A stretch of DNA of 64,000 nucleotides from Schizochytrium sp. TIO01. Lineage: Eukaryota; Sar; Bigyra; Thraustochytrida; Thraustochytriidae. This document shows positions 10,390 through 19,399 of this stretch, in pieces. The stretch is taken from assembly GCA_004764695.1 (NCBI GenBank), contig SMSO01000031.1, forward strand, positions 3,767,048-3,831,047. The letters are read 5' to 3'. Made by a program: the position numbers and the translations under genes. A model generated the notes under the pieces. The model was not told the DNA's origin. It saw only the letters and a list, made by a program, of their open reading frames with translations, and made no database searches. Every line of letters starts with the position of its first letter. Position 1 is the first letter of the stretch.

Positions 10390-11120
10390 TTTCGTGTACT
10401 ATGCTTAGTGATGTGTCGTTTCTCAGAAAGTCTTGCCTGCTTTACAAGCGGGTTAAAAGCTGCTGTGTTGTCTCCCGTTCCCTTTCGCTCTTCGAAACCC
10501 CTCTTGATCTTCGCGTAGGGTATGCAAATAAATAGCAAACTGGTGGCAAGTTCGCCACAAGATATGTGTTGCTTATTTCCTCCGTTGTCCCTCGAAAATT
10601 CTATGCAACGTTTCGATTCTGCAGAACGTCTGTGTTGATGTTACGTGAGTATGCGTTTAGTACGTAAGAAGCGTTGGATGAGGATTAAGAGATTTATGTT
10701 TTCAGTAAATATTGGAATAAAAAGATCCGTTGACAAATTTCGGCGCCTCTTTGCGCCGCAAATCTGAGAAATGCCTTTTTTTTTCTCTTTGTTCCTTTTA
10801 TTCAACTTGCCAAGTTGACCTAAAGTAAAGAAAAGAGATTAAAAAGCATCAGCATTGTTATAGAATGTGCGCCAGCCAGCCCAGCAACTGCATCTAACCG
10901 ATTTTGTTGCAACAATAGCCTTGACTGGCCTCATAAGCATCTCTGCGTTAATACGTTGCTGTATTTAACTGTGATTGATAACCTGCTGTTGGTTGTACCT
11001 TCATCCGCCTGGCCCAATCAAGGCGTCGTTTTTGAGGAATTCTCCAGCCTGTCTTGCAACGGAGGCCTTTTTGAGTGTTGAGACGTGCGTAGTGTAGTCC
11101 CTGTAAACTTTATTCAGCAT
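10390..11120. other. Divergent promoter region between the Cys-rich protein and the MFS transporter
   Basis: About 730 bases with a T-rich run near 10775-10800. Short open frames here overlap the start of the Cys-rich gene on the opposite strand. No other structure is seen. Confidence 0.45.
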
Positions 11121-12419
11121 ATGTCTAGCCCTGTAGAAAAGATCAGCAAGTTTCTTGCTGGTGGGGAGTGTCCAAACCTTTTCGGGTTGCTGTTGGTTCA
11201 CCTGAGTATATTTACCTATTCCCTTGCATTCTGGATACAGCGCCCTGTTTTATCATATCTCAGCAATGAATTGGGAGGGGATGCAGTAGACTTTGGAACC
11301 TTGGAAAGTGTTTTGTCTATGCTCGCTCTTGTAGGCGGCCCAGTCATGGGAAGACTGACCGACGAGTATGGAGCTAAAAATACTATTATAGCGAGCCACA
11401 TTGGTAGTTTTATCATGTATTTACTCATGGGTATTGCAAGCAACTATACAATCTTGGCTTTGAGCAGACTTCCAGCATTGCTTCAGCATGCTATGCTTTG
11501 CTCACAAGCTGCAATTGCTGACCTAACAGTCGAAAAGAACAGATCAACTGCAATGGGTCGCCTTAGCCTTTCCTATGCAGGCGGAATGGTGATTGGTTCG
11601 TTTATTGGAGGGGAGATTGGAAGCACACTCGGGTACCAAAGCGCTGCACTTGTAGCTGCTGCTGTCACTGCAGCTACCATCGCTGCTATTGTGATATTCA
11701 TGCCACATTTTGGTACCACAGCACCTTCGATGTCTTCGAAAGAGACTAAACAAGCTAAGAAAACTGAAGCTAGTACTCTGAGTGCGCTTGATCAGATTAA
11801 AACCTTTTGGAGTGTAGCAAAAACACCCCGTGTTCGTAATTTACTATTCATGTTACTTCCAATGTCGATTGGTATTGGGGGGTTTAGGTCTATGCTGCCA
11901 TTGGCTGCGGAAAAGGTTTTCGGGCTCGTCCCTTCATCAATGGGTAAATATATATCGTTTGCAGCATTCGTAGGTCTTTTAACCAACGTCTTCATTATCT
12001 CCCCCGTCACGAAAAGTCTTGGTGAGGCGAATGCTGTAGCTTTATCGGCTTTAGTTCAACTCATTGGATACAGCTTGATGTCCATGGTCTCGAGCTACGA
12101 AGGTTTAATGGTTCTTACAGTCCCAATGACGGCATCGAGTACACTTTTATATACACTTAGCTCCTCATTAATGTCTCTAGCTGTGGAGCGTAACAATACG
12201 GCCACGGCGATTGCGATGTCGCATGGCTTACGTTCCTTTGTTGGAATTGTGTCTCCTATTCTGGGAGGATACCTTTATGATACGTATGAGTTTTCTGGTG
12301 TCACTCAAGTTGCAGCAATCCTTGCTGGTGTAACACTTGTCGTGACACAAACGATTGCCTTCCAGTCCTTGCGTGAGTTGATGGCACGGAAGGCAGAATC
12401 TAGCAAGAGGCAAGATTGA
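11121..12419 (+). CDS. Major facilitator superfamily transporter (12 TM)
   Basis: 432 residues from the ATG at 11121 (MSSPVEK); the frame is open further upstream but has no ATG there. About twelve hydrophobic helices are visible. The loop 2-3 signature GGPVMGRLTDEYGAKN matches the MFS G-x3-D/G-R pattern. Helix 5 is Gly-rich (YAGGMVIGSFIGGEIG), as in drug:H+ antiporters. A Lys-rich cytosolic loop (SSKETKQAKKTEAS) separates the two six-helix halves. General resemblance is to the SLC22A18/tetracycline-antiporter branch, a secondary transporter for small organic solutes, but the substrate cannot be read from sequence. The C-terminus is basic (ARKAESSKRQD). Confidence 0.9.
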   Translation: MSSPVEKISKFLAGGECPNLFGLLLVHLSIFTYSLAFWIQRPVLSYLSNELGGDAVDFGTLESVLSMLALVGGPVMGRLTDEYGAKNTIIASHIGSFIMYLLMGIASNYTILALSRLPALLQHAMLCSQAAIADLTVEKNRSTAMGRLSLSYAGGMVIGSFIGGEIGSTLGYQSAALVAAAVTAATIAAIVIFMPHFGTTAPSMSSKETKQAKKTEASTLSALDQIKTFWSVAKTPRVRNLLFMLLPMSIGIGGFRSMLPLAAEKVFGLVPSSMGKYISFAAFVGLLTNVFIISPVTKSLGEANAVALSALVQLIGYSLMSMVSSYEGLMVLTVPMTASSTLLYTLSSSLMSLAVERNNTATAIAMSHGLRSFVGIVSPILGGYLYDTYEFSGVTQVAAILAGVTLVVTQTIAFQSLRELMARKAESSKRQD

Positions 12420-13109
12420 ACCCATATTCTTTTACTGAAAGACTTTTTAGTATCTATGATAAATTGAAGCTGATGCCAGATGTTACTATCAGTTGGTAGT
12501 GTTCGAAATACAGTTTTGTTTTGAGCGCAGCACACCTTGTCTATAGAAAAGAAAAAAAATGAATGGTTCTAGTTTTATTTACGAAAGGAATCTCAAACAC
12601 GAGCCCCGACACAAACAAATCCGCTTTTGTAATTTGAAATTCGGGATATAATTTTTAATCTTTTTGTAAACATATAAAAAATTGAGGAATTTGATTGAAG
12701 GAGTATGAGGTAAAACTTTAACTATATGTTTGCGCTTGCCGGGCCAAAAGGTTCCAAAGTTGCCTACACATCTGACCCACTCTTTGGTAGTTATGTCTTT
12801 GTTCCTTCTACATGAGGTTTAACTTTTTTCCCTAAGAAGGCCTATGATAGTAGTATGCACCTACTACTATTCAAAGCAGTACCTAATAAGGAGCTATTAT
12901 GGCTTAGGGCTTGAGGCGAATCAACGGATCGCAAATGGTTCACAGTATTTTTTAATGATATGAACAAGTAAGGAACTTCATCGCTTCACATTTAAAGCAC
13001 TATGCCATGGCGCTTTGCCTTCAAAGTACCAGTAGCCACATAGTCATTATATGCAGAAACCCTATTTGATTGTGTGAACACAAACGGCGTAGTTTAAAAG
13101 GATTGTAGT
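12420..13109. other. Intergenic region between MFS and kinase genes
   Basis: AT-rich, with a CTACTACTATT/TAGTAGTATG cluster at about 12845-12890 on the 5' side of the kinase gene. No coding frame is recognised. Confidence 0.45.
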
Positions 13110-14950
13110 ATGGCGGACGGTCGCAGTGATGCGGGCGTCAGTCAAGATCGTCGCAACGCACGTGACTCTCTTCAACGTGCTGGGATTTCTCCAAATCGGT
13201 ACAACCAAGGCGCAGAAAGGTCTCGCGTAGTCGGTATTCAAAAAAGGCATTCTATGGATTCCAACATTGAGGGGCACTTTCGACGCAAACATTTAGACTT
13301 TAATCATTCTCTTGAGTCAGATGAGGAAGACAGAGAATTAGAAGAAAAACATCAAGGCTGCAACCAAGTTATTCACTGCGTCACAAAGTCCCAAGAATTT
13401 GATCCTACAGATAAACCTTTGTTATCCAGTACCCAAGGTATATCTGCTGGATCGTCAAGTCCTGTGGAGCACCCTGCTACCTTCTTCACCTTCATCTTGC
13501 TGCTCGAGTTGCGCTGATTCCACCGGCAAGTCTATACCATTAGCATCATCAGGCTCGCGAGCAAACCATTATGAAAATCACAGTTTAACTAACCAAGAGA
13601 TGGTGTGTAGCGGAAGTAGTATTCAGGCGAGCGCTGCAGGTGCCTCACGCCCCATGTATGAAAACTTACTTCCGTGTTCGCGATCCCTCAAAAATGGAAT
13701 TCGGCCTTGCAATGAATCTTCACTCGACCAAGCATTCGCTCAACTCGCGAAAGTTAGTGCTAGCTTTGACAAACAGCTCGATCATCCCCCATCCATGGCT
13801 CTTGATGATGATCAAAATCGTGTGATGCGGATTCCCGCTCGGACACTTCAAGAGTGCAAAACCCAGGAATTGAACGCTATGCTCCAAAAAAATCGGGGCT
13901 CACCCTGAGCAGTTTGCACTCGATATTGAGCAGCGCAGACAACGCGATGCCATGATTGATCCTACACCTTCTCGGCTTGAGGATTTCAAGGTCCACTCCA
14001 TTGCTGGTCGGGGTAGCTTCTCCACAGTCTACGTAGCAACAAGGCGCTCGGATGGCAATCAATTTGCACTCAAGAGAGTCAAACTTACCGGTGTGGAATC
14101 TGAACAAAGTAAAACCAAGAGTGTGAAGGAGATTCGTGTGCTTCAATCACTTCAGCACCCGAACATTATTAAATGCTATGAGCATTTTCATACGCCAGAA
14201 GGGCTTTTTATTGTTCTCGAATGGGCAGTCGCTGGAGATCTTAAGAGAATGTTGAAACGGGTACGTGCAAAACAATCCAGGTTTCACGAGCGGGTGATTT
14301 GGAACTATTTCGCGCAGATTTCATGTGCCCTTGCTTATATGCACGAACACCGAATGATCCATCGAGACATTAAGCCTGCAAATGTCTTCATTATGCCAGA
14401 TGGACGAATCAAACTGGGTGACCTTGGCCTCAGCAGAGCTCTGAGTCAAGCAACTGTGCGCGCTTACTCCAAAGTCGGCACACCTCTATATATGGCTCCC
14501 GAGGTTCTTCAGGGAGCAGGTCATGACTTTAAGTCAGATATTTGGAGCTTAGGCTGCCTCTTGTATGAGTTAGCAATGCTCCACAGCCCTTTCGAAGTTG
14601 GCTGCAAGACAATGAAGTCTCTCTTCACTCGAATCTTACGCGCAGAGTACTTTCCATTGTCCCATACTTATTCGGACATCTTTCACGAAGTTGTCGCTTC
14701 TATTTTCCTGATAGACCCTGAAAATCGACCCACTGCTCAACAAATTTTAGATGTTGCGCAGGCTCGGGTTCACTACTATGAACATGGCCCTGAAGTCCAA
14801 GACGATGACCCTGTATGCTCCCTACTTCACCAACATTCACGTCGAGCTTTTGTAAAAAATCAAGGAACTAAGAAAGGAGACAATCAGTCTCTTGACACAA
14901 AAGCAAAGTCGCTGGCTTTCGGTAAAGGAATCGCATCACGGTCAATTTAA
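13110..14950 (+). CDS. NEK-like serine/threonine protein kinase with N-terminal extension
   Basis: The kinase domain is in one frame from the ATG at 13952 (332 residues). It has the Gly loop GRGSFSTVY, VAIK-type lysine in FALKRVKL, catalytic loop HRDIKPANV, DLG in GDLGLSRAL (in place of DFG), and GTPLYMAPEV. Its layout resembles NEK6/NEK7: a kinase close to the N-terminus with a short tail. A protein-like extension precedes it. From the ATG at 13110 (MADGRSDAG) a frame runs to 13437, an intron at 13438-13543 joins it to a second frame, and an A7 run at 13886-13892 separates that from the kinase frame, whose upstream codons (KIGAHPEQFALDIEQRR) are also open. With the intron and one A removed the product would be about 577 residues. 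Alternatively translation starts at 13952. Confidence 0.88.
13438..13543 (+). other. Probable intron in the kinase extension (106 nt)
   Basis: It begins GTATAT after CCCAAG and ends CCATTAG. A CTGAT branch-type motif lies about 25 nt before the AG. It joins the two frames in phase (codon split G|CA) and removes the in-frame TGA near 13515. Confidence 0.6.
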
Positions 14951-15435
14951 TCATATTGCTTGTAAACAACAAGGAACTATAGTACTTCTATAGTGCACAT
15001 AATAATTTTTAATTTGTGGTAGTAATGGTTCAAAGCTTCAATTCTTATTATTGTAGGCACCACAGCATTGGGCAATTGTTCTTTCCAGTGGTGCTTGGTG
15101 CTTGCGGGCCCCACGAAGCATCAACCTGTAGGTTTATGTCAATACAATAGTTGTAACTCTATAAACTGGGGTGATGCTGTGGTCTATCTCTTCACTGATA
15201 AAAATAAAAACAATTGTACTAAATTTGCATTATACTAATAAAACATTAATATCACCAAGGGCCAACCCTGATGATTTAATCATACTCCTTTGGCATAAGT
15301 ACAATCAGTAGCAGGGCGTTGCAGTTGCTAACTGAGCTTGAAACAAAAATGAAGTTGAGATGGTGTAAGTCTACCCCATGTCTCTGTTGCTATCACTTGG
15401 TTATAGTACACCTAAATCTACAAAGGACCTACGAA
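14951..15435. other. Convergent intergenic region
   Basis: About 485 bases, AT-rich, between the 3' ends of the kinase (+) and the amidohydrolase (-). A small open frame at 15319-15519 (+) is antisense to the neighbour's 3' end and not supported. Confidence 0.45.
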
Positions 15436-16659
15436 TCATGCCGAAAGATGTGCTGTAACGTCTTGAATACCATCATCATTTGTAAAGACATGAAGTTGCC
15501 TCTGTGTCTCTCCAGCTGAGGAGGTTAAGTAGTCCATCAAAAGGTTGAGGTCGATCTGTTTCCATGAGTTGTCTGCATACGATCGAAATAGTGTGCGAAG
15601 ATTTTGCGGATCTTTAATAAGGGCCCATTGAGTAAAATCCCCTGTATCAAGAAGAGAAATTTTGGAGACAACCCCATTTGGAATAACTACATTGTTCAGT
15701 AGTGCCGTTGTTAACTGGATGGCATCTTTCCGTGTAGCAACAGGCTCGTTATACATTGCCAGTTCTCGGAGGATAAACGTGCGTACAAACCGAGCTTGAG
15801 GACCAGCATCACCAGGCAGTCCAACCAAATTAAGACCATGATTTCCCGGGCTGGGCACAGGGCCTTGCTCCGTATTGATCGTCCCCACTGTTTGAGACCA
15901 GTCTGAGGTTTGCGGGCTCATGTATGAGTACTGGTTGAGATTAAGTAAGTGCCAATCGAATTCCGGATCATTCGTCATGACCCCAACGGTGTTCTCGTGA
16001 ACTTGAAGGGTACCCTTTACCCATTCAAGTACAACACTGTGGCCAGATGCATCCGCTAAAGCGAAATGAATTGATAGTTGCTTTGGAAGAAGACTATGGC
16101 CGAGAACAGCAACGTCACCAGATGTGAGAGCCTGCGTTGCTGCCACGGTGCTGTTAAATTTCCCTAGTACCCAGGGAATGAGTACAAGATAATCAATATG
16201 TACACTAGCAACACGCTCAGCTTGTGTTCCCTCAGCATACTGTGCACGGACATGGGTATGCGCCGACATGCTAAGGCCAGCTTCATTCATCCCGTCCACC
16301 ACAGCCTGCATCTCAAACCCAAAAAGCTCGAGCGAGCCAGTGCTAGCAAGAAACCCAATGGATGTAGAGAAGTGGGTTTTTTCTCCACGCAATTGTCGGC
16401 GACTCGGGGAGATAATAGGTTCTACTACTTTCACGGGCACCAGCGAGTACGGAAACCTTGCACCACGACGAAACGCCGTCATTTTCCAGCCCTTTTCTAG
16501 GGAAACTCCGCCAAGCTCCATAGTTCTACCAATGAGGTACTCCTGCGGGGTTTCGCCATAGCGTACTTCAACATAGGTGCACCCATTTGATAAAACAAGC
16601 CCAGAGACTACAAGAACCGTGAGGATGATGCATCGGAGCAAGAGCGTTCTATTCACCAT
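15436..16659 (-). CDS. Secreted Ntn amidohydrolase (penicillin V acylase / choloylglycine hydrolase family)
   Basis: 407 residues from an ATG at 16659. A signal peptide covers about 1-25 (basic start, then CIILTVLVVSGLVLS). The nucleophile candidate is Cys27 in NGCTYVEVRYGE, followed by YLIGRTMEL with the conserved Arg45. Further family motifs are GMNEAGLSMSAH (about 125) and TNDPEFDWHLLNL (about 230), which carries the conserved Asn. Members are N-terminal-nucleophile hydrolases cleaving linear amide bonds in bile-salt conjugates, penicillin V, N-acyl homoserine lactones or N-acylethanolamines. The substrate here is unknown. The signal peptide indicates secretion or delivery to a lysosome-like compartment. 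Cleavage just before Cys27 would free the nucleophile directly. Confidence 0.85.
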   Translation of the reverse strand: MVNRTLLLRCIILTVLVVSGLVLSNGCTYVEVRYGETPQEYLIGRTMELGGVSLEKGWKMTAFRRGARFPYSLVPVKVVEPIISPSRRQLRGEKTHFSTSIGFLASTGSLELFGFEMQAVVDGMNEAGLSMSAHTHVRAQYAEGTQAERVASVHIDYLVLIPWVLGKFNSTVAATQALTSGDVAVLGHSLLPKQLSIHFALADASGHSVVLEWVKGTLQVHENTVGVMTNDPEFDWHLLNLNQYSYMSPQTSDWSQTVGTINTEQGPVPSPGNHGLNLVGLPGDAGPQARFVRTFILRELAMYNEPVATRKDAIQLTTALLNNVVIPNGVVSKISLLDTGDFTQWALIKDPQNLRTLFRSYADNSWKQIDLNLLMDYLTSSAGETQRQLHVFTNDDGIQDVTAHLSA

Positions 16660-17464
16660 TCTCGTTCTGAAGTATCACTACTTATCTACAAAGTTATGCA
16701 AAGGACACTGAAGCAAGGAGGCACAGCTCCGTTTCAACAGGTCGCAACACAAGGAGGTACAGAGGGAATAGCAGATGTTTCGTGGCAAACTTTGTCGTCT
16801 TGACCTTGAACGAACCGAATTTGGAGACTCCCACGCTAGAAGTCCGAGACTAGCGTGAAAGACTTAAACTAGTACTACTAGTACTCTTGAGAATACAAGA
16901 AGGGCATTCAAGGCTAAAGACTTTCTGTTGGCCTCTACGACAAAGAAAGCACCAACGCCCTGTCGCATTCAGTACTTCTTGCTTATATGAAATTGGCGAT
17001 CTAGTTTTGTGTTGGCCTGGGCCACAAAGGAAAAGAAACTTTTAAAACAAAGCGCACGGCGTCTCCGCGATGACGCAAGACTCCAGAATGAACACCGAAG
17101 TGGTAAGGACAGTAAGAAGTCTATAGGAAAGAATCACGTCACTTCCTGACACTTATTATGTAATAGGATGGAGGTTCGTTGCTTTTATTTAGTAGAGTAT
17201 AATGTTTTAGTAATCGCCATTAGGAATAGGTCCTCAAGGAGAAAAAGAAAAAAATCATAATCCTATTGCCCTTAGGAAAAAAACCTAGTCAACCGTCCAC
17301 AAAACACTCAGGTTAATCACAGCAGGTACATACTACAAATTGATTTTTTGAGATATAAGGCAGTCTTTTTGATAGAATTGGTTAAGAAGTAGATGAGCAA
17401 TTTCATAAATAATCCTTGTAGACAGACATTGTAAGTAGAAAGCTCAAAAAATTGTTTAGATTTA
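16660..17464. other. Intergenic region between amidohydrolase and BET genes
   Basis: About 800 bases, containing a short palindromic TAGTACTACTAGTACT cluster at about 16870-16886 upstream of the amidohydrolase, and A-rich runs at about 17240-17285. No gene is recognised. Confidence 0.45.
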
Positions 17465-19399
17465 TCAACAGGGCCGATAGTTAGGCTGAATTGCTTGCAA
17501 ATGTCGGGCTACAAACTTGCGCACATGCATAAAAGTATCATCGTCCAATAGATCAATGTCCAAAACAAGCTCGCCCATCTCTGAGACCGGAAGTACAATA
17601 CCAGCATTCTTAATCAGATCAAGTACACGTCGTAACTTTTCGCCATTGAGAAAATTGAGATCCCGACCAAGACGGCGCTTCATTTCATATGTAAACTGGG
17701 ATTTCTTTGAAGAGCGCTTCTTCCGTTTAGGAGCAGCTGGCTGTGTACTCTTCGATGTTGCAGTTGGTTGCATAGCGAGAGATTCAACAAATCCCTCCAT
17801 GCCAATAGCTGGCAGAGCGAAAGATTCTGCAGGATCAAGCGGCATCATTGCACCTTGCTGAAGTTGTTTTAGATGCTTTGATAATTGTGCAATTTGAGCC
17901 TTGAGTTTAATCACTTCCTCATCTTCAGATTGCGCGCTTGTGGAACTGATAGAGGAGTGTGAACGTTTAACACGTTTTGGTGGCTTTGGTGCATCGGAAG
18001 ATGTGCTAGATGATCCATTACTAGTGCTCCGCACGGTCGAGGTAGTAGTTGTACAATTAGTTGTCAGTGAGCCAGTGCTAGAGCTGTCAGCTCCAGCTGA
18101 TTGCTTGCTTTCATAAACTACCTCAAATGCAACCTTTGGCACAGATTGGCGTTTACCAAGGGTACAACGGGGAGTAGATATCTGCAAGAGTTCTCGAAGG
18201 CGCTGCCCTAACAAGCTTGACAGCTCGCTTGCCTTTTTGTGCACTGCGCTGCCTCGGGCGTTGTAGAGAAGAGCATTCGAAAAGGTTAGCTCCATATCTT
18301 TTTGCATCGACAGTGCCGTCCTATATTCACCTTTATCAACGCGGGTTTTGATTGTTCCAAGATCCATGGGATTTGTGATAATATCATGGTAGTCAAGAAG
18401 CCCAAGCATCTTTGCATCGACAGGAGCAGAGAAGAAATTTAGTGTGTCGAGGTCCATGAGCTCTTTCAAAACATTTTGGAGCTTAAGCAACATAGTTTTG
18501 TCAGATTCAGATACTTTCTGGGAACCCTGTCTAGAGCATTGTGAATCATCTTTTGACAAAGAAGCTTGGTGGCTTGCAGCGATGGGAGGCATTGGCGTTT
18601 CCACATAATTACTTAACGCGACTGTATTAGTCCTTGTGTCAGAAGTTCGGGAATCAGCATCTCGAGATTTGCGATTCTGGGGCACAGAAGTCCGTCTCCT
18701 TGGCACATACTCTCGATAGAGTGTCATTTCTCCGGTTTGTTGATTAAGCTCTCCGTTGATAGTATACTTGCCAATTTTGTTTGTCCCGGTGCCACGGATG
18801 ATAGCATTATCTTTGTTCTTTGCGCATTGAATAAACTCAATCAGAACGTTCTTTTCAGTGAATTTACTCGCGGGCTGGGTTGGAGTCGCGTTTATCTCAA
18901 AGAAACCTGCGAAGAGCCCACTAAGGGCAAGCACTCGAGACTCCTCCTCGTCATTCTTCTCATTTTCTTGAGAAGCAGAACTGAGACCACTGGTATTTGG
19001 CACTTGCTTCTTTTTCTTCCCAGAGGGAGGCAGGCCCGTGCGTTCATACCTAAACGGAGCAGAGAGTTCCGGGAGGGATAGATCTTCCTCACGCATGGCC
19101 CATTTGCCTTGAAATACCAAAGTGTCATTGGAGTTTTTCATCAGATTTGTAATTGCACTAATGGTATCACCATTACTATCCCCAAGTGTGTTCTTTTTGG
19201 TAGGAGTTGAGGTACTAGAACTGGTGTTACTTTTACTGCTGCTCGCAATAACAACTTCGATTTGCTTGATATTATTTTGCTTACCAGGGGTAGAGCTCTT
19301 AGCAGAGCTAATAGAGGCAGAGCTAGCAAGAATATCTGGGCTTTCACCCTTGCGGTCTGGGTCACGAGATAGGGTTCCTCGCATCACGGGCCTCATCAT
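17465..19399 (-). CDS. BET-family protein: single bromodomain plus NET domain
   Basis: 644 residues from an ATG at 19399. A Ser/Thr-rich N-terminus precedes a compact, probably beta-rich region at about 90-235 (FQGKWAMREED, LFAGFFEI, IGKYTINGELNQQTGEMTLY) that I do not recognise. The bromodomain lies at about 305-405, with ZA-loop NPMDLGTIKTRV and the acetyl-lysine-binding Asn in LLYNARGSAVH. A Ser-rich linker follows, with a basic KPPKRVKRS patch and a predicted coiled coil at about 500-525. The NET domain is at about 570-640 (FTYEMKRRLGRDL, SEMGELVLDIDLLDD). One bromodomain plus NET is the plant-GTE-like layout. The protein should bind acetylated histones and recruit regulators in the nucleus. 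Confidence 0.92.
   Translation of the reverse strand: MMRPVMRGTLSRDPDRKGESPDILASSASISSAKSSTPGKQNNIKQIEVVIASSSKSNTSSSTSTPTKKNTLGDSNGDTISAITNLMKNSNDTLVFQGKWAMREEDLSLPELSAPFRYERTGLPPSGKKKKQVPNTSGLSSASQENEKNDEEESRVLALSGLFAGFFEINATPTQPASKFTEKNVLIEFIQCAKNKDNAIIRGTGTNKIGKYTINGELNQQTGEMTLYREYVPRRRTSVPQNRKSRDADSRTSDTRTNTVALSNYVETPMPPIAASHQASLSKDDSQCSRQGSQKVSESDKTMLLKLQNVLKELMDLDTLNFFSAPVDAKMLGLLDYHDIITNPMDLGTIKTRVDKGEYRTALSMQKDMELTFSNALLYNARGSAVHKKASELSSLLGQRLRELLQISTPRCTLGKRQSVPKVAFEVVYESKQSAGADSSSTGSLTTNCTTTTSTVRSTSNGSSSTSSDAPKPPKRVKRSHSSISSTSAQSEDEEVIKLKAQIAQLSKHLKQLQQGAMMPLDPAESFALPAIGMEGFVESLAMQPTATSKSTQPAAPKRKKRSSKKSQFTYEMKRRLGRDLNFLNGEKLRRVLDLIKNAGIVLPVSEMGELVLDIDLLDDDTFMHVRKFVARHLQAIQPNYRPC

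Noticed and set aside
13399-13437. Independent short protein starting at 13399
   Set aside because: Better explained as the second exon of the kinase gene read through its intron.
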